Positions 22,096 to 34,243 of a stretch of 64,000 nucleotides of DNA are shown here, piece by piece. A program made the position numbers and the translations under genes. Origin of the DNA: Powellomyces hirtus (Eukaryota > Chytridiomycota > Chytridiomycetes > Spizellomycetales > Powellomycetaceae); assembly GCA_025526995.1 (NCBI GenBank), contig JAHLKG010000015.1, positions 124,001-188,000 of the forward strand. The letters are read 5' to 3'. Within the stretch, counting starts at the first letter, position 1, and every line of letters starts with the position of its first letter. The notes beneath the pieces were generated by a model. It did no database searches, was not told where the DNA came from, and saw only the letters and a list, made by a program, of their open reading frames with translations.

Positions 22096-24826
22096 TGTTG
22101 GTCGGAGGGAAGGGTCCGTCCGTGTGTGTATTGGTAGGTTGGTTATTCAGCAGTGTCGAGTAAGAGCTGTAGCTGTGAGCGGGTCAAGCAACACAGGACA
22201 TGGCAAGAGTTCGGAGGTTCGTCGCTTTCCTGTGGGTTTTGCGGGTCTTATTATAATTTTGAATGTTCTGAGAAACGGGGGCCGATGATCCTGGGATGTG
22301 TATCTATCGACATCAGGTAGACGATTTCGCAGGGCTGATCCCCGGTGCCATGATCAAAGCCTTCCTTCGTACCTTGGGTTGCGCGTATGAAAACGAGGGT
22401 TCGTTTCTTCCATATAGAAGAGACGTGCGCCCTTTTGTACGCCAGAGTGTGAAGTGAAGCCCCCAATCCTATTATCGATATTTTAATAGTGCGAATCTGA
22501 GGGATGGTCTCGTGACTCTCTGGGTGACTTCAATGCCGAGAATAACATAAAACATATATTTTGGTTTTTTTCAGCAAGAAGGCAAGTTCCCCAGGAGGGA
22601 ACTCACACGGGGGGAACACCCATCTATAACATCGCTCAGGGGCCTTACTGAGTCTTGCCAGCTTCCGCACGATTGGAGGGGCCCACCTCCGACACATACT
22701 TTCAGGAAGATCCGCCTATGCAAACATTTGTGGGACCCAAATGGACGCTGGGGGATTCCTGACAAGAATTACACTGGCACTTCCAAGTGATAAGGAGGCA
22801 AGAAAGGCGCGTCTACAATGGTTGTCGGGAAAACATGGTTCCAGCCAGCAACCCGCGCGCCTTCGGTTGGATTGGATCCCATTGACATCACGTGCGCGCC
22901 GTCTTCCATTGTGCCTTTTGGGTTGTTCAGGTCCAGAGTCTGAGCCTCAATGACTTTGCTGTGATGACGGGGGACTAGAGGAGACGATTATTTGTCGTTG
23001 ATCCTAGAGACAATGGTTATGTCCGCAGCTCTCATGTTCTCCCTTCCCAAATGCGACCACCCACTGCAGCTGCCTCCTCTGGTTCAGCTCCATTGATGAG
23101 CCAATTCCTAACCTGGCCTTCCCCCGTGTCCGTGTCCGCATTCAGGATTCGCATACACTCATTTGATGACGCCTAGAAACGATTGACAGTAGATCACACC
23201 CACATCGTGTTTGTGCGGGTACAGCCAGCGGGAACGTTCATGTCATATTTGCAGAAAACCGCCCTGAATAGCAGGTTGAAGGTTTGATGGTGCCGCAGCA
23301 TTTGACGCACACCTTCCCATTGGAGAAGCGCGCACATATCCATGCGGGATATCAACGATAAGCTGTTTTCCGCGAATCTATCTGACATATACTATCACAC
23401 CCCTGCTCAGCTGAGGCCGTTTCCGCCATTCCACAGCATATCCGTGACAATTCCTGATCACAACAGTTTTGAAATCAGCAAGCGATTTTGTGAGTCTGCC
23501 CTCGAAGGGATCGCACGCCGGCGCAGTGTGGCGAGTCCAAGCTGAAACATTAGATCTAACCCCGCCGTATTGGGCGAACCTGACCTGTCCGAATGACTCA
23601 TAAATAAATGGTGTTCAAAGTGTGACGGCAACCACCCAAACGACACATGCTCCATATATAAATTGAGTTGGAGACAGCGTTGCCCCCGTGTGCGTGCAAA
23701 ATCTATTTATAGATAAAGTAATGCATGACACAGTCCAGTGACAGACAATTGACGGACGACTATGATCAATATGACGGTTATCCAGTTCATTATCTATCTA
23801 GTCGGAGAGTTGCAGGCGCGAAAAGCATCATGCGCCCCAAGATAGCTTCCAACTGCATGCAGAGACAAATGGGTTTTACTGTCGGCTTCTGATAAACGTT
23901 GAATGGGAGTACGCGGACCACGCATGAATGAATGAGCTCGCCGATGACAGGCCAAGCATTCCGGCGTGTCATACAGACACACCCCTTCCGACCGCGGGAA
24001 ATTGTGTTTTTTTTTTTTGCCATTCACTTGATGCGCAGCGGAACACGCCATGCGGCCCCCCATTCATTCACACTTTCAAGTTATTCGTTGTGGAGGGGGT
24101 GATCAGCTGGGCGACAATCCATCATCACATTCATACAATCCTCGGGGATTCCGGAATGGAGGCGGGCGGCCTTGCGTGACTGCGTGTTTTTGACTTGTTT
24201 TCGCCCTGTGACCCCCACGCGAAATAACAAAATCAATATGACACTCTCTTTACGACGCCACCGCCGGAACAGCGGCAGCCAATCAGAAGTGTGGGGTAGG
24301 CGCGCGCAAGTGTGGGGTAGGTTAGACTGACGGACTTTTCTCACACCTCTCACACCTCACACTTCCACTCACACACCCCACCCCACGCCCCCAATCGGAC
24401 CCGGGACCCACAAACACTTGTGAGAGAAAGACAGCGGGCGCGATAAACGGAACGTACGGAATCTCTCGGTTTTGATTGATTGATGTGGGATATCACTCTA
24501 CTATGCACACAACTACCCGGTGGGAGGGCACACAGGAAGTGCTATTAAAAAGAGTTGACCCCTCCCCTCATCCCTCCCTTCTCCAATATTTCCTTCAGTC
24601 ACTTTGAACAGTTCATTTACATCAAAACATCCTACCCTCACGTCCCTCGCTCCACGCTACTACCAAACTTTACACTGAGACCCGCAGCCTTCATTCACTC
24701 GCTTGCCGCACCTGATCAGCTCGACCAACCACCGCACCCAGTTCCTTTCGTCACTCCATCCCTTCTTCCTTATCCCTCCTCCCAGTCTCTGTCCTTGCAA
24801 ATCTTTCCCACCTTCTTACATCAAAC
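22096..24826. other. 2.7 kb gene-free region between WC-1 and cysteine dioxygenase
   Basis: Longest gene-free stretch here. No ORF shows a family and I see no tRNA. It separates two divergent genes, so it may hold extended regulatory DNA. The last ~400 bp before 24827 are pyrimidine-rich on the plus strand (CTCACACC-type runs near 24340-24390 and CCTC-rich leader 24560-24820). Confidence 0.4.
24287..24321. repeat. 14-bp direct repeat AAGTGTGGGGTAGG, two copies
   Basis: Exact copies at 24287-24300 and 24308-24321 separated by CGCGCGC, about 505 bp upstream of the cysteine dioxygenase ATG. Could be a paired factor-binding site. Confidence 0.6.
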
Positions 24827-25682
24827 ATGGACGCGCCACCCAACAGTCTCCCCGCGCTCTCCGCAACGCTCCACGAAGCGCTCGAGACCGCCGGCCTGGC
24901 CTCCCCCGACATCTCCATCTCCCACATCACCACCCTCCTCCAACGCTACACCGCGCCCGACTACCACCCGTTCGCCCACCACGACCCGTCCAAGCCCTAC
25001 ACCCGCACCCTCCTCGACGACGGCAACGGGTTCTTCAACCTCATGCTCCTCGTCTGGACCCCCGGCGCGGGGAGCCCCGTGCATGACCATGCCGGGTCCC
25101 ATTGTCTGATGAAAGTCCTCGATGGCGAACTGGCGGAAACCCTCTATGCCGTTCCAGATGCGCATGACCACCCCACACACGATGAGCGCGTGGATAGCGG
25201 GAATGAGGATAGTGTGGATGAGGGCGAACCGAAAGGAATCCGCGTCCGCAAGAATGCGCGCTTGGCCGTGGGTGATGTGGCCTACATCCATGGTAAGTTC
25301 CCCGCGGACATCTATTACTGTTGTCCTGACCCTCTTCCCTCATTTTTTGTCTCGTTCAGACAAGATCGGCCTCCACAAAATCTCCAACCCTTCCCCATCC
25401 CAGCACGCCGTGTCCCTCCACCTCTACACACCCCCCTTCGAGTACTGCAAGACCTACTGCGAGCGCACGGGAGAAGCCCGCGCCTCGGGCAAGTGTGTCT
25501 TCTACAAGGATTTTTCCTCCCGAGCGGCGGCAGCGGCAGGCACCCAGTCGGCGATGACCGCTTGTCGCCAAGTCAATGTCATGAGACCTCCTTCGCCCTC
25601 GCAGGACATCCTCGCCAGCAGCTGTGCAAAGGAGATGAGGGTGACGTTGGCGGCTGGCTCCGCTGTTGCTAGTGGAATATGA
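24827..25682 (+). CDS. CDO1: Cysteine dioxygenase
   Basis: Non-heme Fe(II) cupin enzyme oxidising cysteine to cysteine sulfinate. Two exons, 24827-25292 and 25360-25682 (262 aa), joined in phase 1. By position: Arg60, iron ligands His86 and His88 (in SPVHDHAGSH) and Cys93 fall at the same numbers as in mammalian CDO. The third iron ligand is His161 (IGLHKISNP), followed by SLHLY with Tyr178, the partner of the Cys93-Tyr thioether. A ~21-residue acidic insert (HDHPTHDERVDSGNEDSVDEGE region) before exon 2 explains the shift from His140/Tyr157. An Ala-rich stretch lies near the C-terminus. Cytosolic. All catalytic residues are present. Confidence 0.95.
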
Positions 25683-25913
25683 TGGGCGGGCGTGTGATTT
25701 CTTTTTCTTTCCGATGCCCCCCCCCCCCATACCCCGTGTTCTGTGTCTAAAACCCAGATAGTTTGACGGATGAGAAAACAACAAATGATATCCCAAATAC
25801 ACAACAGTAAACCACCAGAGAATGCAAAGGTCGGGATAAACGAGAATGAGGAAGAGTTTTGAGATTCTATTTGTGTGTGTAAATCGCCCCGAGCTGGGGC
25901 TGTCTCTTTCTCT

Positions 25914-26960
25914 CTACGTCATCAAGACAAACATCATGAAAAACACAATGAGAACAGCAAAGACCTTGATCATGAGCCATCGGTTGCTGCTGATGTTCTG
26001 GTAGTATTTGAGCAGCTGCGAATGCGCGCCCTCGACATTCATTTCCGTGTCCAGGACGTTTTCGTCAATCCGCTGCACCATTTCGCGTTGACTCGCGACC
26101 ATGGACGCAAAGTTGCGGTATATCTGGCCCAGCTCCGCAATCGTGGCTTCGATGGATTCGATGGCTTGCGACCGGGATTCGATGATTTCCATATTGACGG
26201 CCGCGTTGGTGGGCACGAGTTGTTGCTGCTGTTGTGGAAGCGCTCCCCCAAAGTCAATGACGACCTGGTTGTCGCCGGCAGGTTGGCCCGTGTTGTACGG
26301 CGTTGGTGTGGATCTCCGTTCAGGGTTGTAGAGGGGTGAATCCATTGCTGACCCGCCTGCCGCTGAGCCCATGATACCACCGCCGCCATTGGACGGGGCT
26401 GGGGGCATGCCGCCGGCAAAAGAAGAATACTGGTCTCGCCGTGTTTTTTGCTCCTTCATGTTTTCCGTTCTTATCTCCAGAATGCTCTTGAACTCATTTG
26501 ACGTTGTGGCGAGTTTGCTTTGCAAGCTGGTGATGACGTGCAGCGAGTGTTCATGTATCTGCTTGTTACTCGGGGGTGCCGGCTGCCCCTGTACAGCCGC
26601 ACCCGCTCCTCCCGCCCCATGTTTCCGCATCCACGCCGACAGTTGCGCAATCTGCTGGTTGATCTTGGCAATGTCCTGCTTGATGATATATATCAGCTCA
26701 TTGATTTCCACGGGCCGGTCGTCAAACAGCGTTTTGCGTTTAGCGAGTCGCGCCAGTTTTTGCAGTTTGGAGACGGTCGAGTTGATCTCACGGCCGATCG
26801 CCGCGGATGCCCGGGCAAACTCGGATTTGGTTTGGGGCCCATTGTGCGAGGGGCTGAGAAGACCGTGCCGCTCAGCGGGATGTATGCTGCCGGGGCCCGA
26901 CCGCGAGAGGATGGACTCGACCGCGGAATGGAACTCGCTTGTGCGGTTTTTGACCGTCAT
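25914..26960 (-). CDS. SED5: Syntaxin-5/Sed5, Qa-SNARE of ER-Golgi transport
   Basis: Single exon, 348 aa, tail-anchored. The N-terminus MTVKNRTSEFHSAVES matches the Sly1-binding peptide of Sed5/syntaxin-5 (x-D/N-R-T-x-E-F). A helical Habc domain follows, then a Gly/Ser/Pro-rich linker. The Qa-SNARE motif includes AQLGQIYRNFASMVASQREMVQRIDENV, rich in canonical layers with the zero-layer Gln in MVQRI. C-terminal anchor WLMIKVFAVLIVFFMMFVLM. Start ATG 26960 is fixed by the conserved N-peptide; the frame is open further upstream. Divergent from Nup192. Confidence 0.95.
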   Translation of the reverse strand: MTVKNRTSEFHSAVESILSRSGPGSIHPAERHGLLSPSHNGPQTKSEFARASAAIGREINSTVSKLQKLARLAKRKTLFDDRPVEINELIYIIKQDIAKINQQIAQLSAWMRKHGAGGAGAAVQGQPAPPSNKQIHEHSLHVITSLQSKLATTSNEFKSILEIRTENMKEQKTRRDQYSSFAGGMPPAPSNGGGGIMGSAAGGSAMDSPLYNPERRSTPTPYNTGQPAGDNQVVIDFGGALPQQQQQLVPTNAAVNMEIIESRSQAIESIEATIAELGQIYRNFASMVASQREMVQRIDENVLDTEMNVEGAHSQLLKYYQNISSNRWLMIKVFAVLIVFFMMFVLMT

Positions 26961-27540
26961 TGCGTTTGCGCTGTGAAGGGCTGCGATGAATGGGTTGTCG
27001 GAGGAAGTTGGCCGGAATAGGGTGTGTCGCAGTATATGTGCCGCAAAGGACCAGAGACGTTGCTCTTGCAAAGTTATCCTTGCTGGCGAATGGGAGAAAG
27101 AGCAGTCGTTCGCGAACTGGTGGTCAGCGACTATGAGGGGATCAGCTGGCCGTTGGAGAAGAAACAAACGTGAGCGTCTAGTGCTGCTGTGTTGTGTGTA
27201 CAGATAAAAGAGATGAGAACTGGAAATTTGGAGAAGAGCTTTGGTGAGGTTTGCCAAGCGGCGCGACAACTTGCTGCTGTCACTTTCTCACTTCCACGTG
27301 TTCCTCTCTGACTTGCGGGGCGACAAAAGCCTTCGCCTATTCTTTACCAAAGATCACTGTCAATCCTACTCTCACACGCGGAACCAATCATTGCTTTGGT
27401 TACCCACCCACTCACTCACACGCACACTTAATGGCAACAGCACCGCCACCAGCCACAAGGGCGAAATTCAGGCATGCCTCTTGTGCACATCATGCTTCTG
27501 TCTCGAATGATCTCTGATGTCGAACGCAATATTTTTTCAG
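26961..27540. promoter_or_regulatory. Divergent intergenic region, SED5 / NUP192
   Basis: Holds the 5' flanks of both genes. It probably also contains the short first exon of NUP192: an ATG at 27431 (MATAPPPATRAKF) lies just upstream of a TTTTTTCAG acceptor at 27540, but its phase could not be reconciled with any good donor. Confidence 0.4.
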
Positions 27541-30500
27541 AACGTGGACACGGAAAGCATTATGGCAGGCCGTAGAAAATGACCGGGAGCGTAGATGCTC
27601 ATCTGAGGAGTTTGCCGCCAATCTGGTAGCGCACCGGGAAGCGCTGCGAAACGGAGTCAAATGGTACAAACCGTCTAATCCCGAGTCTCGCAAAAAAGTA
27701 ACCGATCGCGCGGTCAAGCCCAAAGCGGACTTTGTCGTGCGGATGAGCAAGCTTATGGATCTAGACGAGGTGCAATGTGAGGCGATTCTCGAAACCTGCA
27801 TCAAAGACGACATTGAAGCGCCAGCGGTTCGGCGACACATTGATTGGTCGCAGTTGAAAGAGATTGATTACGACGACGAACGATTGGTGGTGGCTGTTCA
27901 GCAGCAGTACCTGAATGAAAGAGAGGAGACGTTGCTGACCATGGCAGCGATAATACGCGCTGCGGATGATGAGGATCACCAGTTTCACCATATCATTAGG
28001 GAATTTGTCCGCTCGACGTTTGACACGGAGGGGAGCGGGCAGCGTTTGCACCATCAACTCAAAACAGCCATCGAAGGCAGAATACCACCCGATGTGGCCG
28101 CGGATACTGTCTGGGCGTCGACGTGGGCGATGCAATACGTTAAGGAACAGCGGCTCATTCTGCAAATCATATTCTTGGTGTATTACACTGTAACACCATT
28201 TCAACCCGCGGACGCGAGTGCCCTCATCTGCACGATCGTGGAAGACTTTGACTTTGGCCGCAACCAGTCGAACGAATCGCTCTTGGACGAGGAGTCTTCG
28301 ACCATGAGCAAACATGTTGCAGACTTGTGTGTCATGGTGGCTATCCAGGTCGTGCGCGTAACGAAGTTCCAAGAGAATGAAGATACCCTACCTACGAGTG
28401 AAGGAGAAAAGGCTATGAAGGAGATACATCTGGCCATGGATAGAAGAGCATTGGCTTCAAGTGGTAGGGGTGACCCTGTCGGCCCTGTTCTTCTGGCGTG
28501 GGGTCTTTTGGTCCAGCAACTCTACTCGGCGGAAATCGAGGGATACGAAGATTATGCGGACGCCGAGCACTTTACTGAGGCGTCCAACACGGCAAAGAAC
28601 TCTTGGAAGAACCCGCAGATTATGATCCAGCAAGCATACATGTACTACGAAGCTGTTGCATATCTCGTTGTGGCGTTGCAGGGTCCGATGGTCGTGGACG
28701 AGCACGTCGCTTTAGGTTACAAGAGCTTGATCAAGGATCTGATCACTCGGCTTCAGAGCACTGTACAGAACGCATCAAGTCTGCCTGGTCGAGAAGACCT
28801 AGTGGAATGCATGACGCTGGTGTTTGCGAACGAAGAACAGCTGTCTTTGGAGTGGTGGGAGTACGATTACAGCATTAGAGAGCGTCGATCGCTTCTCGAT
28901 GCGGCTCGAACCGCGTTTCCCGTAGACTTTGTGTCGTTGATTCGTCTGTTGGCGTCTCTCACCAGCAGTGCGCAAACCGCCACATTTGTATTCCGGTACT
29001 TCAAATCTTTGTCCACGCTGGCAGACCATTTTCGCCCTTATGATTATGTCGAAGATCCGTTTGCGCAAAGCGAGATAGGCACAAGTATTTATCGCTGGAA
29101 GGGCAACTCGCAGGGAATCGTATATGGAGCCAGGGATATCTACCTGGAACCGCCAACGGGAACGGTTGGACAGCAGATCAACTTTGATCCTCCGATCCTA
29201 CTCCTGAGCTTTCAGTATTCGGGCTGGCATCTCCTCCTCAGCATTTTGGACTCGTTCTTGCACGGCGCGGGAACGATCATTGGACAACAACTCGATCAGT
29301 GCACTTCGGGGACGCCGGAAACCGTGTCCGAGATCTTGAATCTGTTCAACACGTTTCTGGAGCATGCCGACGAAGAGCTGTTGGCAGACTTTATTGCGCA
29401 CATCTCTGGAGTCACTACCAAGTCCCCGACGTGGAAAGAAAAGACAGCTGAGCATTTTGTGGGCCTGATCTGCCAGGTGCTCAATCGAGCATGTACGCTC
29501 TCGGCACCACCCATCAAGCTGCTCACCAGCTGCATGACCTGCTTGGCAAAGCTCCTACCTTACTTTCCCGATGCCGTGTGGAAGAATTTGCGGGTTGATG
29601 GTCTCTTCCCGCGCCACTCGTCATCGGTGCGGTTGACGCCGACCAATAGCTACATGGAAGAGGTCCTACTACCCGCTGAGATTGCGGCTGGACGATACCC
29701 GACCACCATGGCGTTTTTGGATCTTGTCTCGGCCCTGATCAAAGATGCGCAGACACTGCGTCCGCAAGACTCGCCGCTTACCCCCGAAGAAGAAGCCCTC
29801 GAAACGGATTTCTGGGAAGCCCGACGGAGCTCGCGGTTGATGGACGCATTTGCCCAGCGAGTCGGCGGAGTCGAGAATAGGATACTCCTCGAACGCAAAT
29901 TCATCGGCCACGCCAAGAGTAAAGAGGCGAGTATCCTGAGATCAGAGGTCCTCTTTGCGGCCGTGATCTATATCCACAGTCAGGTGTTCCCGAAACATGG
30001 AACGTGGCGGTACGCGTACGTCGAGCACAAGTTCCAGCTCGGTTTGAGAGTCCTCCAGATTTTCAACCAGATCATGGCCGACTCGACGTGGGCGCATCCG
30101 GACCGTCCGCACAAAGCATCAGCCTTGGTCGATTTTAGCGCGGTTCAAGAATATCTGGCCCGAAGTTATCTGGTCGACGGGAGTCTGTACCAGCTCACCC
30201 CTTTGCTGGACACGGTCGGCATCGGCAACGACTGTCCGCTCACATTCTATCGCAACCTGCAAGTGCAGAGCGCCCGCACCACCGAAGAGTGCATTGAGCA
30301 TGCACTCAAGTTTATCAAGTATCTCCTGAAGCGCCGCAAGATTGGCGGTATGAAAATGTCGCTTCTCGAATATGCCCTCCTTGACCGTACCGTCCATAAT
30401 AGCTCGCAGGAAGATGCCGTGGAATTGGTCCAGGTCGTGGGCCGGTACATTGCGTATGAGAATTACCGACCCATCCCCATGCTAGCCACCGAAGTCCTCA

Positions 30501-33500
30501 CGCTCCTGTGCGCCGTCGCAGCGGATTGGAAACCCCGACCGCCCTCGTTTGCGGGGTACCTTGGTTTGGACGTGTACCAGTTTGTGGCATCCATTGTGCG
30601 CCTCCTCCGCGACGATCGCCCGTCTGCGACTGCGCATGAAGAACTGCAGACCGCCCTGTATAACCTCGTCACGATCGTTATTGCCACGCAACCGGGACTC
30701 GGCGCCATGCTGTTGACCGGGGAAGCCAGTCGCCCCACCCTGCCCAAAAGCGTGGTCGAGTTGCTCGCGTCCACCGCAGAACAGCCTACCAAGGAGGGCG
30801 ACCTGTCAAACCTCTCCGTGCTGGTCCCCGCTTTGGCACTGCTGGCAAAATGGAAGGACACCCTCGACAGCAAACCCACCACCCTCCCGGCCGCCATGCG
30901 CGTCCTGGACGCCCTGTGGCAAAACGCCCCGCAGTACATGGTCATCCTCGACAAGCTCCGCGCCCGCCCCGAATTCTGGAATCATCTCGATCAGGTGTTT
31001 GCGGATGACCCCGTCGTTCCCTCTGAAGAACCATTTGTGGGGTGCGAGGAACATACGTACTCGGAAGACCATGATGAGGTCCGCCGGTTTTGTTATAGCA
31101 AGCTGGTGCGCACTTACGCACTTCGGATTCTGGCGTTTGAAGTGTATTTCACCCGGGGAGGAAACGAGAATAGGGCGGTCGTCAGTGTCGCTAAACGCAT
31201 CTTTGAGGCCAAAAATGCGGAACAAGACGGTGGCGGAGTGGTACTCTTTACCGACAACTCGACCCTCCCGTACCGCTCGGACCTGGCCACCGAACTACTG
31301 GAAATCGGCAACGCCCTCAACATCCCCGTCACGTTGTCCGCCTACAAGCTCCTCACCTGGTCAGACGACCTGGACGCGGACGCGCAGTTTGGGGATAATT
31401 TCATGTACGACCTGGACCTCCTCCGCGCCAAACTTCACACGCATATCCAGTACCGCGCCGACGACCACGATGAGGAAGTGTATGCGGATTTCCTCTCTCG
31501 GCTGTGTGCGATCAACCATAATCGGAGCATGACGGATGCGCATTTTTCGATGGTCCGCGCGTGGAAACAGTTTGTAAAAGTGTTGGCGACGATTCAGTTG
31601 GCGGATCATGCTGCTGCGGAACAACAAGGCGGCGTCGTGAAGTTCGCCATTACGGCTGACCATGCGTATAGGATGATGCGCGGGTTGACGGACATGGTCG
31701 GGGATGAACACCGCCCGGACCTCATGGTCGTAAAATATCGTTCCGAGTTGTGTAACCTCCTGCCCTTTTTGATGGCGACGTGGGAAGACCTCACTCTCAG
31801 CACCGCGGGGATTAGTAGTAAAGCGGGCAGTGAGGAAACGGCGCAGCGCGCGGCAGAACTGGTGGAACATTTTCACCGCTGCATGTCGACGGAACATTAT
31901 GAGCTCGGCCCCGCGGGCGTGTTTTCCCAGTTCCCGTTCCATATTGAACTCCTCGCGGCGATTGGCTTTGGACTGAGGGTGTTGCGCGCGAATGCCACGG
32001 AAGCGACGACGAGGAATGCGGAGATGAGGCATACCTTGCAGAATCTCTTGCCGGCGGTGTGTAAAGGGTTGGCGTTGATGTTGAAGGGACTCGGAACAGC
32101 CCTGGCGATGCAATTGGACGGGCACGATGACAACAACGACGCTGACAAGCAGCACCGACGCCAAATCAATATCGCCATGTCGTGCCTGATCCAACTCGTT
32201 TCCTTTTCCGAAATGATGGACCCGGCGACCACGATCGCCATCATGGACCGCCACGACCTTGTGCCGTGCCTCGTCGTCACGTTCCAGAAAGCGGTTTCGG
32301 GGACCTACCAAACGTGGCCCGCGTTTGCCGAGGATGTCATGGCGGTGTTGCTGACGATTGCGGAAACCCCGTTGGGCGCGGAGCGACTGGCTGTGGAACA
32401 TGCGTTGGTGTGTTTTGCCAATAATTCTCTCACGCCTGTGTTGAGTGAGGGTGGAGTGGTGCCGTATGGGAACCCGCGCTTCCCTCCACCCCAACAACAT
32501 CCACCCATCTCTACCGCCACCATGTCGCACGCGCACCACCGCCGCTCCCCATGGCACCGCGTGTGGTGCGGCATGATTGCCGTGTCGACGCAGCTCGTGC
32601 AGTTCCTTGGCTCCTCGGCGCCCCTCGTGGACGAAGCGACCGGGTTTGTGAGAGTGTACCAACACCAAATCACGCGGGCGATTGATGTGGGGCAGGACCC
32701 AGATGTCACGGTCGGCCGCTTGGAGGAGATGAAAAACGTGACCGAGTTTTTTTATGCGGTGGCGGCGTGGGCGGATAGAGCGAGAGCGAGAGCGAGGGAG
32801 GGGGGGAGCAAGGAGGGGGACAAGGAGGGCGATGGCAGCAGGGAGAGGGAGTGCCCTGATTATTCGGTCCTGGAACCGTATGCGGATTATGCGTTGCAGA
32901 TGGTGGCGCATTTTGCGTACCTGTTTGAGAATCCGAATGAAATGCATGCCAGGATTGTGGTGCCTGGTGCTGCAAGGGCGAGTGATACGGCAATCGATGC
33001 AAACTCGACGGCTACGACGACAGCGACGCAAGTGGGACTCAAAACACCCTACTGCAACAACTCCACCAACACTCACACCAGCAACTACAATAGCAGCACC
33101 ATGGAGCAGTCAGTCATGGGAACCACGGCAGCTGCGACAGCGACCCGCACACATTGGGAAGCGGCAAAGGGAATGCTGGGTGTGGTAAGGAATGTACTGC
33201 AGTACCTCCGGTTGGCGACGGATGCGGATCGCATGGTGGTTGGGGGATGTGAGGGGAGTGAAATACAACCACAGGGACAAGAACAACAACAACAACACCA
33301 ACAACAGCAGCAGGGACAGCAGATGTTGCTTTTCCAACCGACCATGGCGGTGCATGGGGGACAAGCGGCGACGATGGGGACGTTGTTTGGATTGGTGCGG
33401 AGGATGGCGGGGTTGGTTACGGCTGCTGCTGCTGCGTCACAAACATCCACTACACCCACCACATCACCCACATCAACCACATCATCACAACACTCGACGG

Positions 33501-33805
33501 ATATCGAACACACTCTAACCCACGCCGCAACGCACCTCACACCCCCGACCGACCTCCTCCTCATCACCGAACATGCGCTCATATTAGCAGTGACGCAGCT
33601 GGTCATGTACAGACGCGCAGTGGGGGAGGGCGATGAGGTTGGCAAGGAGATGGTGGGCGAGGTGGAGGGTGTGGTCAGGGCGGTGGAGGCGGCGGTGAGG
33701 CGCGCCCAGAAAGAGGATGCGGGGATGCCGCGAAAGGAGGGAGAGAAGCTGTTGGCTGTGTTGAAGGTGCTGGATATGTTTAGGGCGGCTGAGTTTGGCC
33801 GGTGA
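27541..33805 (+). CDS. NUP192: Nucleoporin Nup192/NUP205, inner-ring scaffold (5' exon unresolved)
   Basis: Giant alpha-solenoid nucleoporin of the nuclear-pore inner ring, over 2,080 residues from 27541. Conserved N-terminal region includes KALWQAVEND, KWYKPSNPES, and ESLLDEESS-type loops, then helical repeats throughout (ISGVTTKSPTWKEKTAEHF, LLKRRKIGGMKM, QFPFHIELLAAIGFGLRVL). The first in-frame ATG is 27743, yet coding resemblance extends back to a TTTTTTCAG acceptor at 27540, so a short upstream exon is expected. The last ~330 residues hold low-complexity runs (RARAREGG, Thr-rich, Gln/His-rich) unlike the compact core. Convergent with the ATP-grasp-like gene. A 571-codon antisense ORF inside is a shadow. 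Confidence 0.9.
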
Positions 33806-34243
33806 GGGAAATGCGATGTGAGTGAGTGAGTGTGCATGAGTGTTTTTTTTTTTTTTTAAAAAAAAAATAGGATACATATAAAGCAGTGGCATCTTTTCTT
33901 TCATTCATCAATTTTTTTGCTTCAGCCGGCTGGCTGAGGCTGAGCTGACGGGTGGGGGGTGGTGGGCTGCCCCACAACCCCTCGCGTGTGCGGATGTGTG
34001 TGGTGTACCCCTGTCCATCCTATCTCCATCAGCACGTCACACATACATACATTCCCTCGCACCCCGCAGCGGCGACTAGGCATTTTGTCTGTTTGCCTCG
34101 GGCGCACAAAAAATAAAATCTCCCATGTCGAGATCGAACGAAACCACACGACGAACGGACCCGCATGCAGTCCCAAAACGCACGTCCCAACAATTGTGTG
34201 TGTGTTTTGGTTTTTTTTTTGGTGTTTGTAATTTTTCTTTGTT
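33806..34243. other. Convergent 3' flanks, T15A10 tract
   Basis: Between the ends of NUP192 and the ATP-grasp-like gene. A run of 15 T followed directly by 10 A at 33843-33867 is self-complementary and, in a convergent gap, may act in transcription end formation for both strands. No gene seen. Confidence 0.5.

Noticed and set aside
24555..25109. 184-codon plus ORF across the CDO start
   Set aside because: Pro/Ser/Thr-rich out-of-frame overlap with CDO exon 1 and its leader.
27431..27513. First exon of NUP192 starting at MATAPPPATRAKF
   Set aside because: Available donors give the wrong phase for the 27540 acceptor, or create a stop; left unresolved.
31361..33076. 571-codon minus-strand ORF antisense to NUP192
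   Set aside because: Shadow of the conserved plus-strand coding sequence; His/Arg-rich composition typical of an antisense frame.
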